The notes beneath the pieces were generated by a model. It saw only the letters and a list, made by a program, of their open reading frames with translations, was not told where the DNA came from and did no database searches. Source: CAYYVJ01 sp964475115 (lineage in GTDB: Bacteria > Bacillota > Clostridia > Lachnospirales > Lachnospiraceae). Taken from it: DNA of 64,000 nt. The DNA is taken from the NCBI GenBank assembly GCA_964475115.1, contig CAYYVJ010000001.1, positions 10,797 to 74,796 on the forward strand, in the 5' to 3' direction. Positions 8,957-17,960 of this stretch are shown in pieces. A program made the position numbers and the translations under genes. Position 1 is the stretch's first letter. Every line of letters begins with the position of its first letter.

Positions 8957-8986
8957 GGAAAGTCGAAAGACTTTCCCTATTTTTTT
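8954..8986. terminator. bidirectional terminator shared by two convergent genes
   Basis: The arms 8954-8964 and 8969-8979 form an 11-bp perfect stem with a GAAA tetraloop, followed on the plus strand by seven T. The stop codons of both flanking genes (8954-8956 plus strand, 8977-8979 minus strand) are the two ends of the stem. Confidence 0.88.
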
Positions 8987-9603
8987 GGATTAAAGGTTAC
9001 CATTCTTATAATGTTGAGGGGATGTTTTTCTAAAAGAACATCTGCAGACACTATTTGGCGCCTGCCACCATTTGATAAAATGATTTGCTCGAGTTTTTCG
9101 TTTTTGTATGTGTAACCAGAAATTGTTACCCAATGCCAATTATCATTTCTTAATTCCTTTGCTCTATGAAATAGGATGAGTAGTGCCACAGGGTGGCCCC
9201 TATCAATAGAAGAAGTTATAAAATCAGAAGCTTCTCTTATGGTACCCCATTTCTTTAAAACATTTGATTCAACCTTTATATTTTTGCTGAGGCAAAAATC
9301 AGAAAATCTTTTGGCGAACTTGCTTGCATAAGGGAAACCAATTAATCCAGGCCTCATATAGTGAAACATGATATCCATGATATCTAAATAATTCTCTTGA
9401 GTAAGATTTTGCGTATCTCCAGAAAATAATTCCTTCATTTCTTTAAAGTTTATGGCGTAATATGCTGCCAAATTGGCACCACTCGTACTTGCGCAACCAG
9501 ATTGTCTTTGCCACTTCTTTTTAAACCATTCTTGGTTTCCACCATAAACTAGATGGCTACTTTGAGTTTCTATTTTTGGGAAGTTAAGTTCTCTTGTATT
9601 CAT
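8977..9603 (-). CDS. C39-like cysteine peptidase-fold hypothetical protein
   Basis: 208 residues. QSGCASTSGANLAAY (Cys ~37), WHWVTISGY (His ~157) and LSNGG (Asn ~177) have the order of a papain/C39-type Cys-His-Asn/Asp triad. There is no signal peptide, no membrane helix and no adjacent ABC transporter, so it is not an obvious bacteriocin-processing peptidase. An AGGAGG site precedes the ATG and a TATAAT hexamer lies just upstream of it. Substrate and role are unknown. Its stop codon sits in the terminator shared with the convergent gene. Confidence 0.65.
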   Translation of the reverse strand: MNTRELNFPKIETQSSHLVYGGNQEWFKKKWQRQSGCASTSGANLAAYYAINFKEMKELFSGDTQNLTQENYLDIMDIMFHYMRPGLIGFPYASKFAKRFSDFCLSKNIKVESNVLKKWGTIREASDFITSSIDRGHPVALLILFHRAKELRNDNWHWVTISGYTYKNEKLEQIILSNGGRRQIVSADVLLEKHPLNIIRMVTFNPKK

Positions 9604-9716
9604 ATAAACCTCCTATTATACTAATATTCGACAGAATCTTCTTATTTTACTATTAATATATCGAAAAAAGTCGGAAACGTGTATCAGATTTATCATTATA
9701 TCATAAAAAGGTATTG

Positions 9717-9745
9717 TTGAATATCATGGAAATTTAAAGTATAAT
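9717..9745 (+). promoter_or_regulatory. sigma-A-type promoter of the aldose epimerase gene
   Basis: TTGAAT (9717-9722) and TATAAT (9740-9745) are 17 bases apart, 44 bases before the start codon. Confidence 0.7.
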
Positions 9746-9789
9746 AGTAAACATGAGTAATTCTATTATATTGGGAGGGACACAGAATA

Positions 9790-10848
9790 ATGAGTATAGT
9801 GAAAGAATTCTTTGGAAAAACCGAAGAGGGAATTAGCGTGGATTTATATACCGTGACAAATGAGAATGGTACGATTGCAAAATTTACAAATTATGGAGCC
9901 ATTTTAGTTTCATTATTTGTGCCAGATAAAGATGGGCAGTTAGTGGATGTGGTGTTAGGATATGATAACATTGAAGGGTATTTAAAAAATGGTCCAAATT
10001 TTGGTGCAACGGTTGGACGTCATGCAAATCGAATTGGAAATGCTGAATTTGTAATAAATGGAGTACAATATAAATTAGATAAAAATGATGGAAAAAACAA
10101 TTTACATAGTGGGTTTGATGGATTCCATAAAAGGGTTTGGGAAGGAAATGTCAATGAAAGTGAATTGGGAGATTCCCTTGCGTTTTCTTATCATAGTGTA
10201 GATAAAGATCAAGGATTTCCAGGGAATTTGGATGTTAAAGTAACCTATACGTTAACAAATGAAGATTCTCTTATTATTGATTATTATGGGATTTCTGATG
10301 AAGATACCATTCTTAATCTAACCAATCATTCCTATTTTAATTTGTCTGGTCATGATTCGGGAGAAGTGCTAAAACAAAAGGTTTGGATCGATTCTGACTA
10401 TATTACTGAGGCAGATACAGAGGCTATTCCGACAGGCGTTCTACTTCCTGTTAAAAACACACCAATGGATTTTAATGAATTAAAAGCGATTGGAAAAGAG
10501 ATCGATGCAGATTATTATCAAGTTCTTCAAGGAAAAGGATATGATCATAATTGGGTATTGAAAACTGAAAAAGGTGAAGTTTCCTTAGTGGCGCGAATGG
10601 AAGACAAGTATTCCAATATAGGGATGGAAGTTTTTACGGATATGCCGGGTATGCAGTTTTATACAGCCAATTTCTTGGATGGTACAGAAATAGGAAAGGG
10701 TGGAAAGCCCTATGAACGCAGAAGTGCTGCTTGTTTTGAAACACAGTATTTTCCAAATGCAATGAATATACCTGATTTTCCATCTCCGATTTTAAAAGCT
10801 GGAGAAGAGTATAAATCCACAACTGTTTATAAATTTTATATAAAATAG
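9790..10848 (+). CDS. galM: aldose 1-epimerase (galactose mutarotase)
   Basis: This is a 352-residue cytoplasmic enzyme that interconverts alpha and beta anomers of aldoses, feeding galactose or glucose into the Leloir pathway. Conserved segments are in order: GATVGRHANRIG (~77-88), LHSGFDGFHKRVW (~109), LTNHSYFNLSGH with the catalytic His (~177), and FETQYFPNAMN with the catalytic Glu (~317). The length is typical of GalM. GalE is 48 kb away, so no gal operon is visible. The next gene starts 16 bases downstream and is probably co-transcribed. Confidence 0.95.
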   Translation: MSIVKEFFGKTEEGISVDLYTVTNENGTIAKFTNYGAILVSLFVPDKDGQLVDVVLGYDNIEGYLKNGPNFGATVGRHANRIGNAEFVINGVQYKLDKNDGKNNLHSGFDGFHKRVWEGNVNESELGDSLAFSYHSVDKDQGFPGNLDVKVTYTLTNEDSLIIDYYGISDEDTILNLTNHSYFNLSGHDSGEVLKQKVWIDSDYITEADTEAIPTGVLLPVKNTPMDFNELKAIGKEIDADYYQVLQGKGYDHNWVLKTEKGEVSLVARMEDKYSNIGMEVFTDMPGMQFYTANFLDGTEIGKGGKPYERRSAACFETQYFPNAMNIPDFPSPILKAGEEYKSTTVYKFYIK

Positions 10849-10864
10849 AAAGTTGGAGGCCACT

Positions 10865-11449
10865 TTGAAGAATAATAATTTTTATGCGATGTTATCAAGG
10901 ATGCGTTATATAAATCGTTGGGGATTAATGCGGAATACGATTGTGGAAAATATAAGTGAGCATAGCCTGGATGTAAGCGTAATTGCTCATGCTTTAGCAA
11001 TTATTAGAAATGTTTACTATAAAGGGAATTTAAATGTGGAAAGAGTAGCTTTGCTTGCAATATACCATGATGCTACGGAAATAATAACTGGTGATATGCC
11101 GACTCCAGTTAAATACTATGCACCTGAAATTAGAGAGTCCTATAAAATGGTAGAAGAAGTTGCAAAAGAGCAAATGCTAGAAGGCCTTCCTCTTGAATTA
11201 AGAGAATATTATGCTCCATTATTAAGCGAGAATAAGGAAGAACATGAGCTTTGGCGTATTGTTAAAGCGGCAGATAAAATATCAGCTTTGATAAAATGTA
11301 TTGAAGAGAGACAAATGGGGAATTTAGATTTTGCAAAAGCGGAAGCAGTAACATATGAAACTCTGTTAAAGATGAATATGGAGGAGGTCAACTATTTCCT
11401 TGAAAATTTTTTACCTGCCTACAATTTGACGTTAGATGAACAAACGTAA
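10865..11449 (+). CDS. YfbR-like HD-domain 5'-nucleotidase
   Basis: About 194 residues of the HD superfamily. The N-terminal segment YAMLSRMRYINRWGLM, the ENISEHS motif, the YHDATEIITGD metal motif and KAADKISALIKC match the YfbR-like 5'-deoxynucleotidase family, which dephosphorylates deoxyribonucleoside monophosphates. The frame can start at TTG 10853, but the GGAGG ribosome site lies within that extension, so TTG 10865 is preferred. It follows galM by 16 bases. The exact nucleotide preference is not visible. Confidence 0.85.
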   Translation: MKNNNFYAMLSRMRYINRWGLMRNTIVENISEHSLDVSVIAHALAIIRNVYYKGNLNVERVALLAIYHDATEIITGDMPTPVKYYAPEIRESYKMVEEVAKEQMLEGLPLELREYYAPLLSENKEEHELWRIVKAADKISALIKCIEERQMGNLDFAKAEAVTYETLLKMNMEEVNYFLENFLPAYNLTLDEQT

Positions 11450-11508
11450 AAAGATTTCAGCAATGTTACTTGAATTTAAATGCGAGAACTACTAAAGGAG
11501 AAGACATA

Positions 11509-13353
11509 ATGGACAAAGGTACGCATGAGGAAATGCTTAGCGAAATATTGGACTATGTATTTGAAGAAGATGAAAACGAGAATGATATAGAAGATAAGTT
11601 AAAGAAATTATATAAGGTTGTTTTAGCGAAAGAGGAAGAATTGAATTATAAAACGACTTTGCTTTCGGCAACACAAAAAAAACTTTTGACAAATGAAAGG
11701 GTTTATCAATTAATGTCAGAAGTGTCTACGGATGGTTTTCATTATATTAACTATACAACAAATTTTTCAATAGCTTCTGCCAAATGGTTTGAATTCTTTC
11801 CTATTAGAGAAGGTCAAATGCGTGACAGAGCAATTCTTCGTTCTTTTATATATGAAGAAGATAAGAATAGATTTATAAAGAAAAGAACGGATTCTTATAC
11901 AATGAAGGAAGAATTTTTTGAAGAATCCTATCGTCTTAGAGACAATACTTGGATTAAACATTATACGAAATTTATATATGATGAAAACAATAATTTATGT
12001 GAAGAGATTAATGTTTTTAAAGATATTACAAAACAGAAAAAGCAACAAGAAAGATTAGAGCATTTGGCTTATTATGACTTTCTTACAGGTGCATACAATC
12101 GTACCTATTTTATAAGATGGTTGGATGAACAAATTGAAGATGCAAACAGAAATAATAAGTTAGTACAATTACTTTACATTGATATGGACTATTTTAAACG
12201 TGTAAATGATAGTATGGGATTTAAAATTGGTGATGAATTAATTCTAAAGATGAGTGAGATTTTAGAGAGACTTCAGACTGATAATATTAAAATTGGAAGG
12301 TTTAGCAATGACGAGTTTGCTGTTGGTCTATCTGATTTAGATACAAGTGATGCTGCAGATATATTCTATGAAAAGTTACTAGAAAAGTTGAAACAACCTA
12401 TTTTTTTAAGTAATGGAGTGGAGTATTATTTGACTGTAAGTGTAGGAGTTGCAGAATATGATCATGAAATCGGTAGTGGTCTGGAACTAATAAGAGCAGC
12501 AGATTTAGCTATGTATCATGCTAAAAGAATAGGTAGAAATGGAGTTTGTCATTATGAAAGAAAAATAATGAACAATTTTATTAAAAGTATTCTTTTAGAG
12601 CAAAGATTAAAAGTCGCCATTGAAAAAGAAAGTTTTTGCTTGGCTTTTCAACCTCAATTTGATGCTGTATCAGGTAAGTTAAGAGGAGTGGAGGAATTGA
12701 TACGCTGGAGAGATGAGGAGTTTGGCTCGATTAGTCCTGCTGAATTTATTCCTTTGGCAGAAGAAAATGGGGGAATTATAAAGCTTGGAACTTGGGTTAT
12801 TAGAGAATCACTAAAAGCTCTTAGTTCATGGAGAGATAACTATAATTATACAGGTATTATGTCAATAAACATATCTACAGTACAATTTAGAGATCCATTT
12901 TTTATTGATACCTTGAAATATTTTACGGAATTGTATGAAATTGATCCTGGTACGGTGGAGATAGAAGTGACAGAAAGCGTTTTTATATATGATTTTAATG
13001 AAATGGTGAAGCAAATAAAAGAATTAAGAAGTATAGGTTATAAGATTTCTTTAGATGATTTTGGGACAGGGTATTCATCCTTATCTTACCTAAAGGAAAT
13101 ACCTATGGACACTTTGAAAATTGATAGGTCTTTTGTAGCAAGTATCGTTAATGAAGAATCTACTTGCATCATAACTAGTAGTCTAATTGAAATGGTTCAA
13201 AAGCTTGGTTTAGAAACGATAGCAGAAGGTGTAGAAACCAAAGATCAATTAGAGTATTTGAGGAATATAAACTGTGATGTGATACAAGGATATCTTTTAG
13301 GACGACCTATAGAGGAATCGGAGATTATTGAAATATTAAAGTCAAATAATTAA
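11509..13353 (+). CDS. PAS-GGDEF-EAL protein with degenerate GGDEF motif
   Basis: About 614 residues, apparently soluble. A coiled N-terminal stretch is followed by a PAS-like domain (~65-185), a GGDEF-type domain whose signature reads RFSNDEF at ~266, and an EAL domain with EEL at ~395, DDFGTG at ~516 and QGYLLGRP near the end. Loss of the two Gly residues of GGDEF suggests the cyclase is inactive and may serve as a regulatory GTP-binding domain. The EAL catalytic Glu and metal-binding residues remain, so the likely activity is c-di-GMP hydrolysis. The start is ATG 11509, preceded by AAAGGAGA; an upstream in-frame start at 11470 has no ribosome site. Confidence 0.88.
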   Translation: MDKGTHEEMLSEILDYVFEEDENENDIEDKLKKLYKVVLAKEEELNYKTTLLSATQKKLLTNERVYQLMSEVSTDGFHYINYTTNFSIASAKWFEFFPIREGQMRDRAILRSFIYEEDKNRFIKKRTDSYTMKEEFFEESYRLRDNTWIKHYTKFIYDENNNLCEEINVFKDITKQKKQQERLEHLAYYDFLTGAYNRTYFIRWLDEQIEDANRNNKLVQLLYIDMDYFKRVNDSMGFKIGDELILKMSEILERLQTDNIKIGRFSNDEFAVGLSDLDTSDAADIFYEKLLEKLKQPIFLSNGVEYYLTVSVGVAEYDHEIGSGLELIRAADLAMYHAKRIGRNGVCHYERKIMNNFIKSILLEQRLKVAIEKESFCLAFQPQFDAVSGKLRGVEELIRWRDEEFGSISPAEFIPLAEENGGIIKLGTWVIRESLKALSSWRDNYNYTGIMSINISTVQFRDPFFIDTLKYFTELYEIDPGTVEIEVTESVFIYDFNEMVKQIKELRSIGYKISLDDFGTGYSSLSYLKEIPMDTLKIDRSFVASIVNEESTCIITSSLIEMVQKLGLETIAEGVETKDQLEYLRNINCDVIQGYLLGRPIEESEIIEILKSNN

Positions 13354-13385
13354 AATCCCCTATAAAACAAGAAAGTTGGTAAAGA

Positions 13386-15365
13386 ATGGCGAAGTCTTTA
13401 TATATAGCAGAGAAACCTAGTGTTGCACAGGAATTTGCTAAAGCTTTAAAACTTAATACAAAAAGGAAAGATGGATATTTGGAGTCAGACGAAGCTGTGG
13501 TAACCTGGTGTGTAGGTCATTTGGTAACGATGAGCTATCCCGAAAGTTATGATCCTGCTCTAAAGCGATGGAGCCTAGATACACTACCATTTTTACCTAA
13601 GGTATATAAGTATGAAGTAATACCTGCTGTAAGCAAACAATATAAAATAGTAAGTAACTTATTGAATAGGGAAGATATCACTACTATATATGTATGTACA
13701 GACTCTGGACGTGAGGGTGAATATATTTATCGTTTAGTAGAGCAAATGGCAGGCGTAAAAAACAAAAAAAGAAAACGAGTTTGGATTGACTCTCAAACAG
13801 AAGATGAAATTTTAAAAGGAATTGAAACTGCAAAAGATTTAGAAGAATATGATAATTTATCAGAGTCTGCTTATCTTAGAGCAAAAGAAGATTATTTGAT
13901 GGGAATAAATTTTTCTAGACTTTTAACATTAAAGTATGGAACTACAATTTCCAATTATTTAAAATTAGACCGTACCGTTGTTTCGGTTGGAAGAGTAATG
14001 ACTTGTGTTTTAGGAATGGTGGTTAGGCGCGAAAGAGAAGTTAGGGATTTTGTTAAAACACCTTTTTATAGAGTGCTAGCTGAATTAGGTCTAGATGAAA
14101 CGAGCTTTGAGACAGAGTGGAAAGCAGTAGAGGGTTCAAGATATTTTAATTCCCCCTACCTATACAAGGAAAATGGTTTTAAAGAGGAGGAAAAAGCCAA
14201 AGAGCTTATTTCCTATTTATCTGAAGAACAGCCTATTTTAGCTCATGTTACGCTTGTTGAAAAGAAAAAAGAAAACAAAAACCCACCTTTACTATTTAAT
14301 TTGGCAGAACTTCAAAATGAGTGTTCTAAGTTATTTAAAATAAGCCCAGATGAAACCTTAAAGGTTGTTCAAGAGCTTTATGAGAAGAAGTTAGTAACCT
14401 ATCCAAGAACAGATGCTAGAGTGCTATCGACAGCTGTCGCAAAGGAAATATATAAGAATTTAAAAGGTCTAAGTGGGTATGAACCCATATCTGAATATGC
14501 TAAAGAAATTCTAGAGCAGGGCCAATATAAAGGCCTTGAAAAAACCAGATACGTAAATGATAAGCAAATAACAGATCACTATGCAATCATACCAACAGGT
14601 CAAGGCTTAGGTGCTCTAAGATCTTTGTCACCTCATGCTGCCTCTATATATGAATCAATTGTAAGGAGATTTGTAAGTATATTTTACCCTGCAGCAGTAT
14701 ATCAAAAAACAAATATTTCTGTTGCAATACGAAATGAATTATTTACAACTTCTTTTAGAACCATGGTTAACGAAGGATATTTAAAGATAGTAACGAAATC
14801 TTTTGATAAGAAAAAGGATGAAAATGAAAAAACAGATGATATCCAGTTGCTTGAATTGATTAAAGGATTGAAAAAGGGAGCAGTATTACCTTGTAAAAAT
14901 TTATATGTAAAAGAAGGCGAAACCTCACCTCCTAAAAGATATAATTCAGGATCTATCATATTAGCCATGGAAAATGCAGGACAACTAATAGAAGATGAAG
15001 ACTTGCGAGCGCAAATAAAGGGAAGTGGAATAGGAACGAGTGCAACTCGTGCAGAGATATTAAAAAAATTAGTTAATATAAAATATATATCATTAAATAA
15101 GAAGACTCAGATTATAACACCGACGCTATTAGGTGAACTTATATTTAATGTAGTGGATAGTTCTATTCACCAACTTCTTAATCCAGAGTTGACAGCTAGT
15201 TGGGAAAAAGGATTGAACTATGTGGCAAATGGTAGTATAACAACCCAGGAGTATATGGAAAAGCTTGAGAATTTTGTAGCAAGACGTACATACAATGTTT
15301 TAAGAGTAAATAATCAATATGTTTTAAGAGAAGGCTTTAATGACATTAATGCATACTATAAATAG
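13386..15365 (+). CDS. topB: type IA DNA topoisomerase (topoisomerase III)
   Basis: This is a 659-residue enzyme that relaxes and decatenates DNA through a single-strand break. The N-terminal TOPRIM domain has AEKPSVA (~8) and a Firmicutes-type DSGREGE motif (~115). The catalytic Tyr339 lies in LVTYPRTDAR, and SVGRVMTCVLGMVVRRERE is the equivalent of the usual GRVQTP motif. GSGIGTSATRAEILKKL follows near residue 545. No C-terminal zinc fingers are present, as in many TopB proteins. The ribosome site is weak. It follows the GGDEF/EAL gene by 33 bases. Confidence 0.93.
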   Translation: MAKSLYIAEKPSVAQEFAKALKLNTKRKDGYLESDEAVVTWCVGHLVTMSYPESYDPALKRWSLDTLPFLPKVYKYEVIPAVSKQYKIVSNLLNREDITTIYVCTDSGREGEYIYRLVEQMAGVKNKKRKRVWIDSQTEDEILKGIETAKDLEEYDNLSESAYLRAKEDYLMGINFSRLLTLKYGTTISNYLKLDRTVVSVGRVMTCVLGMVVRREREVRDFVKTPFYRVLAELGLDETSFETEWKAVEGSRYFNSPYLYKENGFKEEEKAKELISYLSEEQPILAHVTLVEKKKENKNPPLLFNLAELQNECSKLFKISPDETLKVVQELYEKKLVTYPRTDARVLSTAVAKEIYKNLKGLSGYEPISEYAKEILEQGQYKGLEKTRYVNDKQITDHYAIIPTGQGLGALRSLSPHAASIYESIVRRFVSIFYPAAVYQKTNISVAIRNELFTTSFRTMVNEGYLKIVTKSFDKKKDENEKTDDIQLLELIKGLKKGAVLPCKNLYVKEGETSPPKRYNSGSIILAMENAGQLIEDEDLRAQIKGSGIGTSATRAEILKKLVNIKYISLNKKTQIITPTLLGELIFNVVDSSIHQLLNPELTASWEKGLNYVANGSITTQEYMEKLENFVARRTYNVLRVNNQYVLREGFNDINAYYK

Positions 15366-15408
15366 AATGATTGATGTCATTGAAAAGCGATAAAAAGGGG
15401 ATTGTGAA

Positions 15409-16074
15409 ATGGACAAATTAAAAATAACGAGTTTATATGACTTAGAGCAAACGATAGCGAAAGAATTATTTGTTGGAGGAGAGTACCCTTGGGAGTTGCT
15501 TCCTAAAATAGGTGAATTTATTAAGAAACTTGGAGCCAGTCTTTCGGCAGAGGAATATAACCAAGTAGAAGAATCTGTTTGGATAGCAAAAACTGCTGTA
15601 GTTGCGCCATCCGCTTGCATAAATGGACCAGCCATTATAGGGAAAAACGCAGAGATTAGACATGGTGCATTTATTCGTGGAAATGCTATTGTAGGAGAAG
15701 GTGCTGTAGTTGGAAATTCTACAGAGTTGAAAAATGTAATTTTATTTAATAAAGTTCAAGTTCCTCATTACAATTATGTAGGCGATTCGATTTTAGGTTA
15801 TAAAGCTCATATGGGTGCGGGTTCAATTACTTCAAATGTGAAGTCGGATAAGACATTGGTATCTGTAGTTACTCCTGATGGGAAAATTGAAACGGGATTA
15901 AAGAAATTTGGTGCGATGTTGGGAGATAATGTAGAAATAGGGTGTAATAGTGTGTTGAATCCAGGTACTGTGATTGGAAGAAATACAAACGTATATCCAT
16001 TGTCTTCTGTTCGTGGATTTGTACCTTCTGACTCGATTTTTAAGCATCAAGAAAAAATCGTAAAAAAATCATAA
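15409..16074 (+). CDS. left-handed beta-helix (GlmU-like) acyltransferase domain protein
   Basis: 221 residues. After ~65 residues of helical N-terminus, the protein shows hexapeptide repeats (for example PSACINGPAIIGKNAEIRHG and AIVGEGAVVGNSTELKN). These are typical of a left-handed parallel beta-helix, closest to the acetyltransferase half of GlmU. The pyrophosphorylase half is missing, so it is not GlmU itself; annotations of this kind are often worded UDP-N-acetylglucosamine pyrophosphorylase-like. The acceptor is unknown. A GGGGA ribosome site precedes ATG. It sits 43 bases after topB and 34 before the symporter. Confidence 0.82.
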   Translation: MDKLKITSLYDLEQTIAKELFVGGEYPWELLPKIGEFIKKLGASLSAEEYNQVEESVWIAKTAVVAPSACINGPAIIGKNAEIRHGAFIRGNAIVGEGAVVGNSTELKNVILFNKVQVPHYNYVGDSILGYKAHMGAGSITSNVKSDKTLVSVVTPDGKIETGLKKFGAMLGDNVEIGCNSVLNPGTVIGRNTNVYPLSSVRGFVPSDSIFKHQEKIVKKS

Positions 16075-16108
16075 ATTAAACCGTATTATAAGAAGAAAAG
16101 GGTGAATT

Positions 16109-17575
16109 ATGAGCGAGAATTTAAATAGCATATTTAATTTTGCAAATGAAGGACTGGTGACGATTAGCAATCTGGTCTGGGGTATACCCTTAATTGTGTT
16201 TATTTTACTAGTTGGAATTTATTTGACTTTGAAGCTTGGATTCTTACAGGTGTTTTATTTACCAAAAGCTTTAAAATTTGTGGTAACAAATGAAGAAGGT
16301 GGAGAAGGTGAAGTAAGTAGCTTTGGAGCATTATGTACTGCTTTATCAGCAACAATAGGTACTGGAAATATTGTAGGTGTAGCTACTGCAGTAGGAGTTT
16401 TAGCTGGTGGTCCAGGAGCATTATTTTGGATGTTAGTGGCGGCCTTCTTTGGTATGGCAACTAAATATGCAGAAGGTTTTTTGGCAATTAAATATAGAAA
16501 AGTTGATAAAAATAATCATGTATTAGGTGGACCTTTTTATTACATTGAATATGGAATGGGAATAAAATGGCGTTGGTTAGGTAAAATGTTTGCTTTTTTT
16601 GGAGCTGGAGCTGGATTGCTTGGTATTGGAACCTTTACACAAGTAAATGGAATTTCAAGCGTTGTAGTAGGATTTTTTGATCCGAATAAAGAAAGGCTTA
16701 TATCTTTATTTGGAAGAGAATATTCAATTGTACTGATCATTACAGGTTTTATTTTAACCATAAGTGTCGCTTTGATATTAGTTGGAGGAATACAAAGAAT
16801 ATCAAATGTATCACAGGTTGTAGTTCCTTTTATGGCGATTTTATATGTGGCTACTTGCCTTATTCTTATAATAATAAATCGTTCTAAATTACCAGAAGCA
16901 ATTAGTGATATATTTTTAGGAGCTTTTGGAATAAAACCTATTTCTGGTGGGATATTAGCTAGTGTACTAATTTCTATGAGGAGTGGTATTTCTAGAGGGA
17001 TTTTTTCTAATGAAGCAGGCCTTGGTTCAGCGCCAATTGCATCGGCAGCAGCGAAATCAAATAATTTAGTTAGACAAGGTCTTGTTACAATGACAGGAAC
17101 TTTTATTGATACCATAATTATTTCTACAATGACAGGATTATGTATTGTTATGATGGGCTCTTGGAAAGCAACAAAAGTAGTAAACGGTATTGCTGTTCCA
17201 TTGGAAGGTGTGGAGGTCACTACTCATGCATTTCAAACAGGAGTTCCCCTTTCTAATTTGACAATTTCCTTTGTTTTAATGATCTGTCTAGCTTTTTTTG
17301 CTTATACTACTATTTTGGGATGGAATTATTATGGAGAACGCTGTATTGAATATCTAACAAACGGTAGCAAGAATGCTCTAAAATGGTATCGTTGTTTCTA
17401 TATACTAGCAGTGTTTGTAGGCCCATATATGACGGTTGCAGCTGTATGGACAATAGCGGATATTTTTAATGGGTTAATGGCACTTCCTAATCTTATTGCA
17501 TTATTAGCCCTTAGTGGAGTAGTGGTATCTGAAACAAAGCAAAGTCTAAGAGCAAAAAACAGATTCTCTGGATAA
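16109..17575 (+). CDS. alanine/glycine:cation symporter (AGCS family)
   Basis: This is a 488-residue integral membrane protein with about eleven hydrophobic segments. Family marks are visible: ALSATIGTGNIVGVATA (~85), GGPFYYIEYGMG (~144) and GIFSNEAGLGSAPIASAAA (~302). It would import alanine or glycine with sodium or protons across the cytoplasmic membrane. No glycine riboswitch fits in the 34 bases before it. It probably shares a transcript with the upstream genes. Confidence 0.95.
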   Translation: MSENLNSIFNFANEGLVTISNLVWGIPLIVFILLVGIYLTLKLGFLQVFYLPKALKFVVTNEEGGEGEVSSFGALCTALSATIGTGNIVGVATAVGVLAGGPGALFWMLVAAFFGMATKYAEGFLAIKYRKVDKNNHVLGGPFYYIEYGMGIKWRWLGKMFAFFGAGAGLLGIGTFTQVNGISSVVVGFFDPNKERLISLFGREYSIVLIITGFILTISVALILVGGIQRISNVSQVVVPFMAILYVATCLILIIINRSKLPEAISDIFLGAFGIKPISGGILASVLISMRSGISRGIFSNEAGLGSAPIASAAAKSNNLVRQGLVTMTGTFIDTIIISTMTGLCIVMMGSWKATKVVNGIAVPLEGVEVTTHAFQTGVPLSNLTISFVLMICLAFFAYTTILGWNYYGERCIEYLTNGSKNALKWYRCFYILAVFVGPYMTVAAVWTIADIFNGLMALPNLIALLALSGVVVSETKQSLRAKNRFSG

Positions 17576-17605
17576 AATTGTAAAATTGTTAATTTCATTT
17601 TTCCC

Positions 17606-17634
17606 TTGAAAATGATTGTAGATTAGAGTATAAT
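17606..17634 (+). promoter_or_regulatory. sigma-A-type promoter of the 6S-like RNA
   Basis: TTGAAA (17606-17611) and TATAAT (17629-17634) are separated by 17 bases. The predicted transcription start is near 17641, which would match the 5' end of the structured RNA. Confidence 0.75.
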
Positions 17635-17640
17635 AAAGCC

Positions 17641-17875
17641 ATACAAAAGATGACGAATGTTTCCTGGAATGTACGAAAATCTTGTTATTTTGAACCTACA
17701 TTTACTTTTATGGGATTCCTAAATCGCTGACAAGATGTCAAGCCTCCTCTGAGTGGAAGGCAGAATGTTAGTTGCGGTTACCCACCTAGCGCTGCTAGGA
17801 GTCAAAATTACAGGAAACGGCATTTTGGGACATAACCAAAGATGAAGAGGCAACCGAAAGGTTGCCTTTTTTGCT
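17641..17875 (+). ncRNA. ssrS: probable 6S RNA (regulator of sigma-A RNA polymerase)
   Basis: This 386-base gap has no credible ORF but has a promoter, a long hairpin and a terminator. A closing stem pairs 17659-17666 with 17811-17818. After an unpaired 5' stretch, a second stem pairs 17697-17703 with 17802-17808, and a further irregular stem lies inside. This rod with a central opening is the layout of 6S RNA, and segments such as GACAAGATGTCAAGCCTCC look like clostridial 6S sequences I recall. 6S RNA mimics an open promoter and sequesters vegetative RNA polymerase. The identification is by hand-folding and recall; the ends are approximate. Confidence 0.72.
17848..17875 (+). terminator. terminator of the 6S-like RNA
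   Basis: An 8-bp GC-rich stem (17848-17855 with 17860-17867) with a GAAA loop is followed by a run of T. Confidence 0.88.
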
Positions 17876-17960
17876 ATAAAAAAAAGTTCTACGGCATTAT
17901 TCTAAAGACATTTGCATATATTAGGAAAGAAAAAGTTGTCCAAATGAACGAGAGAGGGAT

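Noticed and set aside
13386..15365. Loss of the second TOPRIM Asp in topoisomerase III (DSGRE instead of DPDRE)
   Set aside because: Firmicutes TopB proteins commonly have DAGRE/DSGRE, so this is normal for the group.
16540..17220. 226-codon open frame antisense to the AGCS symporter
   Set aside because: It mirrors a clear membrane-protein gene, has no ribosome site, and its composition is the complement of hydrophobic codons.
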